Of a stretch of 64,000 nt of DNA, positions 26,666-35,085 are shown piece after piece (within the stretch, counting starts at the first letter, position 1; each line of letters begins with the position of its first letter). The translations under genes and the position numbers were made by a program. Under the pieces are notes generated by a model. It was not told the DNA's origin. It ran no database searches and worked only from the letters and a program-made list of their open reading frames with translations. Where the stretch lies: NCBI RefSeq assembly GCF_024919275.1, contig NZ_JANWGH010000001.1, forward strand, positions 744,001 to 808,000. The letters are read 5' to 3'. This DNA comes from Algoriphagus limi (GTDB taxonomy: Bacteria > Bacteroidota > Bacteroidia > Cytophagales > Cyclobacteriaceae).

Positions 26666-29600
26666 CTATTCTACTTTCATGATTCCATTCATCATTCTCC
26701 AGTGTCCAGGAACGGTACATACAAATGGATATTCACCTGGCTCGCTTGGAGCTACAAATACTAATGATTCTCTCCCTTCTGGATCTACCAAACGGGTTGC
26801 AATAATCACTTCTGGTATGCTTGGGACATAATTCTGCTCGGCTCCTTTAGGATTTCGGGCAAGTTCGTCTGCTGCTTTTCCAATAATCTCCAAAGATCCT
26901 TTCTGGCCTATCACCATATTGTGTTGCATGAAATCAGGATTTTCGAAATCTATGGTAACCTGAGAGCCTGCCTTTACGGTAAAGCTAGTCTTGTCATATT
27001 TCATTTCATGCGGAACCACTGCGATTTTGACAAAAGAGGTACCATTTGCAGCTACTGTTGCAGAAGTAGTTTCTTCCTCATCCAAGGCAGTTCCTGGTTT
27101 GCGAAGTGAAAGTGTGGATTTATTGCTTAGACGGCCTCCAAACCACCAAGTACCTTCATATTTTCCGACTACATTTCTGCTATCATTTTGTCCTACACGT
27201 ACTCTATTTGGGCTGAGAGACTCTGTGAATAATCCTTTGGTCTTTCCTTGGCCGATTTCCTGACCATTGATTTTTAGGCTCATGCTACCATCTTCCAACA
27301 AGGAGGCATTAATGGTAAACTGTTCTTCAGGAAGTCCTTTTTTGGAGCTTAAAATCGTCAAATTGTTATCCTGTGCTACAGCAAAGTGCAAGGCATCCTG
27401 ATAGATATAAAGGCTATACCCATTGGTGTTATTTCCTTGTGCAACTAATACGCCTTCGAGCGGATTCTCACCCTTAGAGACCATCATGCGAATGTCGATT
27501 TCTTTTCCTGCAACGTCAGGAGGGAAAAGGATACTATTGCGCTGGTCAAGTGGATATTGCTCTGCAACCAAACTTCTGCTGATCCGATCAGATAAGGAAA
27601 GCTCGGTGTTTTCATCTGCTTGAATCGCTGTAGAAATTTCCCGTTTTGCAAATTCAGTTGGATGAGATAAAACCGCGGCAAAAATTGCTTGTGGTAAATA
27701 AGCATCTTCTCCGTTTTCTTCGTTTTGGGATACTTCTACGAGCATTTTAGCAGCATCTTCTGAAAATGGCATATCCGAAATTGCCAAGAATGCTTCTTTA
27801 CGAGTATGCAAATCCGAATCGTTAATAACATTGGAAGCCATAATTGCTTTCAGCGAAGTTGCAGTCCTTGGCAATACACGAATAGCATTCTTGCGAACCG
27901 CTGCTGAAGGATGGTTTAGAGCTCTTTCTACCACTCGAATAGCTACTTCATTTCCTCCATCCAATTCACCCAATCCATGAAGCGTCCATAGCGCATTAAC
28001 GGCCGGTCCATTCAATCCAATTTTATCTACTTCCTGATTTTGTATGATTCCATACAAATCTTCCAATACTGATTTATCCTGCTTTTCAACAATCAAACGT
28101 TGAGCAGTCATTCTCCAAAACAGATTGTCACTCTGTAAGGCCTCGATTAACGTCGCTCCGTCTGCATTTTTAAGATCAAAGGTCTTGGAGTCTTCACCAC
28201 CTTTATAGCTGATTCGATAGATACGACCATGTTGGCTATCTCGAAGTGGATTGATATAAGCATTTCCAGCTCCGTTTTCAAACCCTCTTGGGGTTGGATT
28301 GTGCTGAATGATAAAATTGTACCAATCAGCTACCCAAAGAGCTCCATCAGGTCCAACTTCTGCATGGACAGGAGAGAACCACTCGTCTGAACTTGCTAGA
28401 ATGTTAAAGCCGTTTTTCTCAGTAAATCCAGAACCATCAGGGTTGATAATTGCATGGTGAAGAACGCGGCCGGTAGGCTCAGAAACGAAAGCAATCCGAT
28501 TCCAATAATTTTCAGGGAAGCTTCTTGCCGTATAAAAATTATGACCTGCAGCTGCAGTATATCCTCCATGCCAATCCACCTGACGTAGGAAAGGAGTGAG
28601 GTGAGGCATGTCATAGTGGCTATCGATTCCATGTACTGTGTTGGCAGAGCCTTGGAATATGGGGCGTCTTACATAATTATTGGCCATTGAAAAATAAACA
28701 CTGTGCTGACCGTTGGCAGTAGAAATGAATGTTTCAAAATCCTCGGTAAATCCTAGACCCCAAGTATTATTGGAGGTATTACCTAGGTATTCCATATTTT
28801 CTCCATTCGGTTCAAACCGATAAACACCTTGCCCAAAAGAATGCTGTTTTCCGCTGACTTCTCCTCTAAAACCTGAGTATCCTAATACGCCCCAGATTTT
28901 ATTATCAAAACCATACTTTAGATTGGATGGACCTGCGTGAGTATCACTTTTGCCCCATCCTGTCATGATAACTTCTCGTACATCCGCTACATCATCTCCA
29001 TCGGTATCTTTTAAGAAGACAAAATCAGGAGCCATGGAAATCAAAACACCTCCATTGACTGCCATAATGGAAGTTGGGATGTTTAGGTTTTCGGCAAAGA
29101 CTGTCGCTTTATCAGCTTTACCATCACCATCCGTATCTTCTAAAATTTTGATTTTGTCATTTCCTCCTTCGGTTCTTACTTCATTTGGATAGTCAACGGT
29201 TTCGATGACATATAATCTTCCTCTTTCATCCCATGTCATAGCCATTGGGTTGATGATCATGGGCTCACTAGCAAAAAGCTCCATTTCAAAACCTACCGGA
29301 ATCTGAACAAGCTTCATGCTTTCTTCTGGAGAAAGTGGCAATTGGAAACGAGGAGCTGGATCTCTTCGTTCATAATTTGGAATTTCAGCATCCCGAAATT
29401 GCGGAACAGGTATTTGATAATCTGCCAAAAGCTGATTCACTTGATCACCTACTGCCCAAAGGATTCCATTCGCAATTAGCTCTTGGAATTCAGGTTGCTT
29501 CCAGGTTTCCTCATTATGTCCATAAGCCGTGTAGAAAACACGCCCATTTCCTTCTTCCAAAGTCCAGGCATATGGCTCCCGATGATCGCCTTCGACACGC

Positions 29601-30172
29601 TCCATCAGCACATGCATATTGGGATTGAGCTGAGAATGCACATAAGTTTCATCCCAAGTTTCAAACTCCTCAATACCTTGCATGATAGGATGGGAGGGAT
29701 CTATTATCTCAGCGGTGAATTTGCCTTCTTCATGGGATTTGAATTGTCCGCCTACAGTTTCCACATACCAATCCGAATTACGGAAACACCAAGAAGCACT
29801 ATGAACCGGAATAAAAGCCTTACCGCTTTGAATAAAGTCTTTTAATGCTTTTTCCTGATCAGAGGTGATTTCATCATGATTGGCATAAATCATCAAGCCA
29901 TCATAATTATATAAAACATCCTCATTCAGATCTTTGGGATCCGTCGTATAGGTTAAGTTGATTCCTTTTTGAAATAGGGGGATCCCCAGATGGAGCATCA
30001 ATTTTTCTGAATTATGATGCTCACTTTCATGTCCAAGAACTAGAATTTCCACTCTTCGTGGTTCGGTCATGGATAAGTAGGTCTCCTTCTTTTTACTGCA
30101 GGACACGACCAGCAGCAGTAAGAGAATTAGAAGGGAATAAAGAGGTGATTTTCGATTAAATTGGGTCATCAT
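26666..30172 (-). CDS. Chimeric lipoprotein: ThuA + PVC-type propeller + HEAT-like + ConA-like + cupredoxin
   Basis: 1168 residues. Signal peptide II with lipobox VVSC near 25, then KKKE. Domains in order, roughly: ThuA-like class I amidotransferase fold (40-255, with DGLMIYANHDE and PVHSASWCFRN); the beta-propeller of PVC-type membrane-bound dehydrogenases (280-640; FEMELFASEPMI, DTDGDGKAD, LWVADWYNFIIQH); helical HEAT-like part (660-850); a LamG/ConA-like sandwich (870-1040); and a C-terminal azurin-like cupredoxin (1055-1168) with likely copper ligands in MQHN and CTVPGHWRMM. Most relatives end in a heme CxxCH domain; no CxxCH occurs here. Predicted periplasmic or surface sugar or polyol oxidase. 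Operon head; an AraC gene is divergent. Confidence 0.85.
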   Translation of the reverse strand: MMTQFNRKSPLYSLLILLLLLVVSCSKKKETYLSMTEPRRVEILVLGHESEHHNSEKLMLHLGIPLFQKGINLTYTTDPKDLNEDVLYNYDGLMIYANHDEITSDQEKALKDFIQSGKAFIPVHSASWCFRNSDWYVETVGGQFKSHEEGKFTAEIIDPSHPIMQGIEEFETWDETYVHSQLNPNMHVLMERVEGDHREPYAWTLEEGNGRVFYTAYGHNEETWKQPEFQELIANGILWAVGDQVNQLLADYQIPVPQFRDAEIPNYERRDPAPRFQLPLSPEESMKLVQIPVGFEMELFASEPMIINPMAMTWDERGRLYVIETVDYPNEVRTEGGNDKIKILEDTDGDGKADKATVFAENLNIPTSIMAVNGGVLISMAPDFVFLKDTDGDDVADVREVIMTGWGKSDTHAGPSNLKYGFDNKIWGVLGYSGFRGEVSGKQHSFGQGVYRFEPNGENMEYLGNTSNNTWGLGFTEDFETFISTANGQHSVYFSMANNYVRRPIFQGSANTVHGIDSHYDMPHLTPFLRQVDWHGGYTAAAGHNFYTARSFPENYWNRIAFVSEPTGRVLHHAIINPDGSGFTEKNGFNILASSDEWFSPVHAEVGPDGALWVADWYNFIIQHNPTPRGFENGAGNAYINPLRDSQHGRIYRISYKGGEDSKTFDLKNADGATLIEALQSDNLFWRMTAQRLIVEKQDKSVLEDLYGIIQNQEVDKIGLNGPAVNALWTLHGLGELDGGNEVAIRVVERALNHPSAAVRKNAIRVLPRTATSLKAIMASNVINDSDLHTRKEAFLAISDMPFSEDAAKMLVEVSQNEENGEDAYLPQAIFAAVLSHPTEFAKREISTAIQADENTELSLSDRISRSLVAEQYPLDQRNSILFPPDVAGKEIDIRMMVSKGENPLEGVLVAQGNNTNGYSLYIYQDALHFAVAQDNNLTILSSKKGLPEEQFTINASLLEDGSMSLKINGQEIGQGKTKGLFTESLSPNRVRVGQNDSRNVVGKYEGTWWFGGRLSNKSTLSLRKPGTALDEEETTSATVAANGTSFVKIAVVPHEMKYDKTSFTVKAGSQVTIDFENPDFMQHNMVIGQKGSLEIIGKAADELARNPKGAEQNYVPSIPEVIIATRLVDPEGRESLVFVAPSEPGEYPFVCTVPGHWRMMNGIMKVE

Positions 30173-30298
30173 TCTGATTTACTTTTTTGGAAAGCTATAT
30201 TCTAAATAATTCAGGTTCAATGCTCACTGTATTTATTTGAAAACTGACTGAATTTTATCATTTTGTTGAACTAAAGGGAATAAAAACAAAAAGATACA

Positions 30299-31183
30299 GT
30301 GAAAAATCCAGTTAAGAAAACACGTATTCCAGAGCAGAAAGCCTTTGTGATTCAGGAATTAATCGCTCCATTTTTTGATGTTAACTGGCATTTTCATTCC
30401 GAGTACCAATTATTTGTTGTGCTGAAGGGGAGAGGTACCCGGTTTATCGGGGATCATATGCAAGCATTTCGGGAAGGCGACATGGTTTTTACGGGGCCTA
30501 ATTTGCCTCATTTGTGGAAAAATGATAAAGAATATCATGATCCTAAAAATGGCCTCGGTACCCATGGTATCGTAATTTATCTTCCCGATAATTTTTTAAA
30601 TCAATCGGTTTTTTCTCTAGAAGAATTTGAAGGAATCGCTCAAATGCTGAAAAAGTCAGAAAGGGGAATTGAAGTGACTGGCAAGACAAATCAGCTAATC
30701 ACGGAAATGATGAAAGAAATGCTTCATTTGAAGGGGACCCAGCGAATTATTCAGTTATTGAAAATTCTCGAATTGATGGTTGATTCACCGGATTGTAGAT
30801 TGATTACCAATGCGGGGTACATCAACTCCAATAAAGAGTCTGAAAAGGATAGAATGGGTCAAGTCTATGAATATGTGATGCAGAATTTTCAGGGAAAAGT
30901 TAGTCTTAAGGAGGCTGCACGAATTTCCAATCTTTCCCAATCAGCCTTTAGCCGATATTTTAAATCTCGTGTGAATAAGACTTTTTCTGAGTTTTTGACC
31001 GAGGTTCGAATTTCCCATGCTTGCAAATTATTGCATGAAAGTGATCTGAATATCAGTGAGATAGCCTATGAATGTGGGTTTTTCACCCTTTCTAATTTTA
31101 ATAGACTGTTTAAGGAACGCATGAACCAAACACCACAAGAATATCGGAAGGAATTTTTGGATGCTTTTGCGGCTGTTTCTTAA
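30299..31183 (+). CDS. AraC family transcriptional regulator
   Basis: 294 residues with a GTG start at 30299; the first internal ATG falls within the cupin. N-terminal cupin-like sensing domain (HFHSEYQLFVVLKGRGTRFIG) and C-terminal double helix-turn-helix (about 190-290: SLKEAARISNLSQSAFSRYF, ISEIAYECGFFTLSNFNRLF). Divergent from the ThuA/propeller operon across 126 bp, so likely its sugar-responsive regulator. Its stop overlaps the convergent LytTR gene by 4 bases. Confidence 0.92.
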   Translation: MKNPVKKTRIPEQKAFVIQELIAPFFDVNWHFHSEYQLFVVLKGRGTRFIGDHMQAFREGDMVFTGPNLPHLWKNDKEYHDPKNGLGTHGIVIYLPDNFLNQSVFSLEEFEGIAQMLKKSERGIEVTGKTNQLITEMMKEMLHLKGTQRIIQLLKILELMVDSPDCRLITNAGYINSNKESEKDRMGQVYEYVMQNFQGKVSLKEAARISNLSQSAFSRYFKSRVNKTFSEFLTEVRISHACKLLHESDLNISEIAYECGFFTLSNFNRLFKERMNQTPQEYRKEFLDAFAAVS

Positions 31184-31857
31184 TCCAAATTGATTTTTTC
31201 AAAAACCTCATCAGCATACGAGGAACTAACAGGAACTGTGAATTTCCCAAGACGCAACTGATGCTTTTCGGCAACTTTGATGTGGTTTTTATTTGCCAAG
31301 AAAGAACGGTGAGTCCGGATGAAATAGGAAGGGAGTAATTTCTCGGCCTCTTGTAAAGTCATTCGGGTTTGATGACAAGCGTCTATGGTTTGAAAATGGA
31401 CATAATTCCCCTTGGATTCACAAAAGATTAAATCTGAGAAATCAATTCGAACTTGTCCTTCATTAGTTTTGATAAAGATCCAAAGCTCTTCTTCAGCATG
31501 AGATGAAAACCAATCTCTAGCTTTTTGACAGGCTTTCAGAAAACGTGGAAAGCTGAATGGCTTCAATAAATAATCCATAGCATCCAAATCGAAGCCTTTT
31601 ACTGCATAATCCGAATATGCGGTGGTGAAAATTACCTCGGTTCCTTTGGGAAGCAACTGAACCAAATCTATCCCCGAAATATCAGGCATATTGATATCCA
31701 AGAAAAGTAAAGGAATGGAATGCTCTTTCAAGTATTCCAAACCTTCTATTGCATTGGTGAATGTGGCCTGAATTTCCAAAAAAGGAACTTTGGCAGCATG
31801 GGATTTAATTACTTCGAGGGCAAAGGATTCGTCATCTATAGCGATGGCTTGGATCAT
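31180..31857 (-). CDS. LytTR-type response regulator
   Basis: 225 residues: receiver domain (1-115) with phospho-acceptor Asp54 in LFLDINMPD, acidic pocket Asp8-Asp9 and the switch lysine in LLKPFSF; LytTR DNA-binding domain (about 130-225; CESKGNYVHFQT, FIRTHRSFLANKNHI). LytTR regulators bind direct repeats spaced about two helical turns. Cognate kinase is 3 nt upstream. Targets unknown. Confidence 0.94.
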   Translation of the reverse strand: MIQAIAIDDESFALEVIKSHAAKVPFLEIQATFTNAIEGLEYLKEHSIPLLFLDINMPDISGIDLVQLLPKGTEVIFTTAYSDYAVKGFDLDAMDYLLKPFSFPRFLKACQKARDWFSSHAEEELWIFIKTNEGQVRIDFSDLIFCESKGNYVHFQTIDACHQTRMTLQEAEKLLPSYFIRTHRSFLANKNHIKVAEKHQLRLGKFTVPVSSSYADEVFEKINLD

Positions 31858-31860
31858 GGT

Positions 31861-33270
31861 TTATTGAATTTGAACCGAAAAATGGACAAAGAAATCGGTA
31901 TCGTTTGAAATGATGTTCAATTGATGTCGATTAGGATATACCAAATTCAGTCGCTTTTTGACATTATCCAAACCGATGCCCGAGGATTCTTCTGATTTTT
32001 CCTTTGATTTCGAAGCATGCACACTGTTTACCAAATCCACATGAACCGAACCTGAAATACATCGCAGGTTCATTCGAATCCAAGATTTTTCCTTTGCAGA
32101 AATGCCATGTTTGAAAGCATTTTCCAAGAAAGGAATCAAAAGCATAGGAGCTATCATTCCTTTGCAGGAATCATCATTGATCTGGAAATCAACTTCCAGA
32201 TTGGATTGAGCTCCAAATCGCAGCATTTGCAGATCAATGTAATTTCTCAAATAATCGATTTCCCTGGAAAGAGGAATTTTAGCCTGTTGGTTTTCATGAA
32301 GCATAAAGCGCATCATATCTCCCAGCTTTTGAATTCCATCAGAAGTTTTTTCTGCATTTTCCATGAGGGCACTTGCATATAGCGTATTTAGCGCATTGAA
32401 AAGGAAGTGAGGATTGATCTGGGAGCGTAAGAAATCCAGGTTGGCATTCCCTTGATTTACCTCAGTAGTAAGGTTCAAAATTTGCCCGGTCATGGATTCA
32501 TATTTTTTGAAAATTAAATTCGATAAAGGGTTGATTATTAATAGAATAATTCCATTCACCAAGAATCCAATTAAAATAACTTCTTCCTTATTGTTATAAG
32601 CTCCAATGATCATGAATAGCATAAATACTGCGATCAATAAAAGTGCTGTAAACCAATTGGCTTGACGTTGTTTGCCGGCTTTTCGCTTTCCGTAAATCAA
32701 GAAAAAATTGTAGGTAACAATCCCAAGAATGACTGGAAGAAAGATCAGGAATACGATAATCACTGATTCTCCGATGATTGTTTTTTGTCCTAAAAAGAGG
32801 AAGAAGATCAAAACAATAAAGGTCAAAATCAGTCGACTGAGATTGTAAAAAAAGTAATTAGGGAATCGGGGAGGTGTAAACATCCCCTTGAGTACCAAAG
32901 AGCCTCCCTGATGACTGATATACAGAAATATAACTCCCAAATAAAGCTGGAATAGATTTTCAAAGCTGGAATTGAGTCCAATGGTTAAAATCGATGAAAA
33001 CAGAAAACCCAATCCTAATGTCAAGATTCCAAAGCCGACTAGTGGTCCTATTTTTTTTGTACTTAAATAGTTGGGAATCAATCGCATGTGGAAAATATAA
33101 AAAGTCACATACAAAGCTGTAGGAATGAAAATCTTGGCGTAGGAGGGAGAACCGCTAGAAAGCCAGCGATGGGAATTGATGGAAGTGAGGTTGAAGAGCA
33201 CAATGCTCACAAAGAGTAAAGTGGTAATCCACCATTCAATCTGTCGGAAATCAAAACTTTTCGTTTTCAT
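31861..33270 (-). CDS. LytS/YehU-type sensor histidine kinase
   Basis: 469 residues. About seven to eight hydrophobic segments in the first 260 residues, then a short linker and the His_kinase (PF06580) domain with the phospho-His in INPHFLFNALNTL, followed by an HATPase module (LLIPFLENAFKHGIS; GIGLDNVKKRL). No PAS, HAMP or periplasmic sensor domain, so the stimulus is probably sensed in the membrane. Forms a two-component pair with the adjacent LytTR regulator. A 33-residue membrane miniprotein ORF ends 3 nt before this start codon. Confidence 0.93.
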   Translation of the reverse strand: MKTKSFDFRQIEWWITTLLFVSIVLFNLTSINSHRWLSSGSPSYAKIFIPTALYVTFYIFHMRLIPNYLSTKKIGPLVGFGILTLGLGFLFSSILTIGLNSSFENLFQLYLGVIFLYISHQGGSLVLKGMFTPPRFPNYFFYNLSRLILTFIVLIFFLFLGQKTIIGESVIIVFLIFLPVILGIVTYNFFLIYGKRKAGKQRQANWFTALLLIAVFMLFMIIGAYNNKEEVILIGFLVNGIILLIINPLSNLIFKKYESMTGQILNLTTEVNQGNANLDFLRSQINPHFLFNALNTLYASALMENAEKTSDGIQKLGDMMRFMLHENQQAKIPLSREIDYLRNYIDLQMLRFGAQSNLEVDFQINDDSCKGMIAPMLLIPFLENAFKHGISAKEKSWIRMNLRCISGSVHVDLVNSVHASKSKEKSEESSGIGLDNVKKRLNLVYPNRHQLNIISNDTDFFVHFSVQIQ

Positions 33271-33273
33271 CTT

Positions 33274-33375
33274 TTAAATAAGAGTCAAAATGGAAATAAG
33301 GTGATAAATCAAGGCAACCAAAAGAAGAAAATAAAAGCCTTTATGTTTTTTGGGTATAGAAGCGATACGTTTCAT
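33274..33375 (-). CDS. Putative 33-residue single-pass membrane miniprotein
   Basis: ATG at 33375 to TAA at 33274 encodes 33 residues: a basic head (MKRIASIPKKHKG), then a hydrophobic stretch (FYFLLLVALIYHLISILTLI) long enough to cross the membrane once. Its stop lies 3 nt before the ATG of the LytS-type kinase, so both would be translated from one message, possibly coupled. Small membrane proteins that modulate sensor kinases are known in other bacteria. No homologue is recognised; the support is composition and position only. Confidence 0.4.
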   Translation of the reverse strand: MKRIASIPKKHKGFYFLLLVALIYHLISILTLI

Positions 33376-33377
33376 CT

Positions 33378-33400
33378 TGTTGTCTGATCTTTTGACAACA
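33378..33400. promoter_or_regulatory. Inverted repeat upstream of the miniprotein/kinase operon
   Basis: TGTTGTC (33378-33384) and GACAACA (33394-33400) are perfectly complementary around a 9-base spacer, ending 2 nt from the miniprotein start. Either an operator (dyad centre to centre 16 nt) or a leader hairpin that affects translation of the miniprotein. Confidence 0.4.
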
Positions 33401-33483
33401 TTACTAGCAGAATAGATCAACCACAATTTCTTGGGATGAAAGGGCTGGATTTTGGGACAGAATGTGAAAATCCCCTTTATTTC

Positions 33484-34950
33484 TTAAAATGGATTGGTTT
33501 GAAGGTCAATATTCCAAAGAGTAGGCAATAGGTAATAAACCAAAAGCGTGACGATGAGAATTGATAAAATATTCAGCCAGAAGCCTGCTTTCACCATATC
33601 ATTCATTTTTAAGTAGCCCGAACCAAATACCACCGCATTGGGAGGGGTGGCCACGGGGAGCATAAATGCACAACTGGCTGCCAAGGTTGCACCAACCATT
33701 AATCCAAAAGGATGAAGATCAAGTTTAAGGGCTACAGACGCCAAAATGGGGAGAAGCATGGAGGCTGTTGCGACATTGGAAGTCACTTCGGTCAAGAAAT
33801 TTACAGCGGCTACAATAATTAGGAGCAATAAGAAAAAGGATATTCCTTCAATTAATGTAAACCGTTGACCAATCCATTCAGCCAAGCCTGTTTCTTTAAA
33901 TCCTTCAGCTAAAGCCAATCCACCTCCAAAGAGTATTAAAATACCCCAAGGAATGGATTCTGCTGTTTTCCAATCGAGAATTCTTTTAGTTTTAGTTGAA
34001 TCGGGGAGAAGGAATAGGAGAACAACTCCCGTTAACACAATGATGGTATCATCAATTCCCGGAATTAATTTGACCAATAAGAAGCTTCTTGAAATCCATG
34101 AAAAACAAACTAAAGCGAAAACCGCAAGAACAGTTTTTTCTTCAAATTTCATTTTGCCAAGCTTTTTCAATTGTTCTTTGACAATGGATTTTCCTTCCTC
34201 TAGGCGATAATTTTTAGGAAGGGGATTGGCAAAATTGACTAAATACCACCAACAAATAGCGATTAAAATCAAGGAAAGCGGGAATCCAAAAAGCAACCAT
34301 TCATTAAACCCTATGGAATATCCATATAGATCTTTTACTACGGCTGCTAATATGGTATTGGTAGGAGTTCCGATTAAGGTGGCCACACCGCCTATAGATG
34401 CGCTGTATGCAATTCCCAACATGATATTTTTGCCAAGTTTCTTAGCCAGTTTTCCTTGATGACCGGATAATTGTTCTTGAAATTGTTTAACAACAGCCAA
34501 TCCAATAGGTAACATCATTAACGATGTTGCTGAATTTGAGATCCACATGGATAAAAATCCAGTGGCTAAAATAAATCCTAAAACTATCGTTCTTAAGTCA
34601 GTGCCAATTAAGTTAATAATCGATAGGGCGATTCGTCGATGCAAATTCCATTTTTCGATTCCTGTAGCCATTAAAAATCCACCCATATAAAGCATCACAG
34701 TTGGATGCATATAATTAGCGGAAACATTATTTATAGGAAGAATTTTTAACGTAGGCATGATGATCAACGGAAGGAAAGCCGTTGCTGCAATAGGTAATGC
34801 CTCGGTAATCCACCAGATTGCCATCCAGGTAGCTAAGGCAAGCATAGATAAAGCTTCAGGATTCAATCCAGGAGATTGAACAAAAAATAAAATTGCAAGA
34901 AAAGAAATAGGTCCAAGGAATAGGCCGACAGTGGAAAGAGAGATTTTCAT
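33484..34950 (-). CDS. SLC13/DASS family sodium-anion symporter
   Basis: 488 residues, 11-12 hydrophobic segments. Both substrate/sodium SNT-type motifs of the divalent anion symporter family are present: WISNSATSLMMLPIG (first half) and TEVTSNVATASMLLPIL (second half). Family members take up di- and tricarboxylates or sulfate with sodium; the sequence does not fix the substrate. Single gene, 135 bp after the OMP gene of the export-like operon. A perfect 7-bp inverted repeat lies upstream of its start. Confidence 0.9.
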   Translation of the reverse strand: MKISLSTVGLFLGPISFLAILFFVQSPGLNPEALSMLALATWMAIWWITEALPIAATAFLPLIIMPTLKILPINNVSANYMHPTVMLYMGGFLMATGIEKWNLHRRIALSIINLIGTDLRTIVLGFILATGFLSMWISNSATSLMMLPIGLAVVKQFQEQLSGHQGKLAKKLGKNIMLGIAYSASIGGVATLIGTPTNTILAAVVKDLYGYSIGFNEWLLFGFPLSLILIAICWWYLVNFANPLPKNYRLEEGKSIVKEQLKKLGKMKFEEKTVLAVFALVCFSWISRSFLLVKLIPGIDDTIIVLTGVVLLFLLPDSTKTKRILDWKTAESIPWGILILFGGGLALAEGFKETGLAEWIGQRFTLIEGISFFLLLLIIVAAVNFLTEVTSNVATASMLLPILASVALKLDLHPFGLMVGATLAASCAFMLPVATPPNAVVFGSGYLKMNDMVKAGFWLNILSILIVTLLVYYLLPTLWNIDLQTNPF

Positions 34951-35030
34951 TCGTTGCTAAAGGGTAGAAACTTATGCGTCTTGAAATTAGAAATAAATAT
35001 GAAATCTGAAGGCTTAAAATTATTTACTTA

Positions 35031-35048
35031 ACATAATATAAATTATGT
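35031..35048. repeat. A/T-rich inverted repeat upstream of the SLC13 gene
   Basis: ACATAAT (35031-35037) and ATTATGT (35042-35048) around ATAA. On the minus strand it lies about 80 nt before the SLC13 start and just past the end of the OMP gene. Possible operator; too A/T-rich to be sure. Confidence 0.3.
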
Positions 35049-35085
35049 AACAATTGTCTATCAAATGGATATATAGTGAATTCTT

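Noticed and set aside
26666..30172. Cytochrome c domain in the PVC-type protein
   Set aside because: No CxxCH motif is present; the only cysteine near the C-terminus belongs to the cupredoxin-like ligand set.
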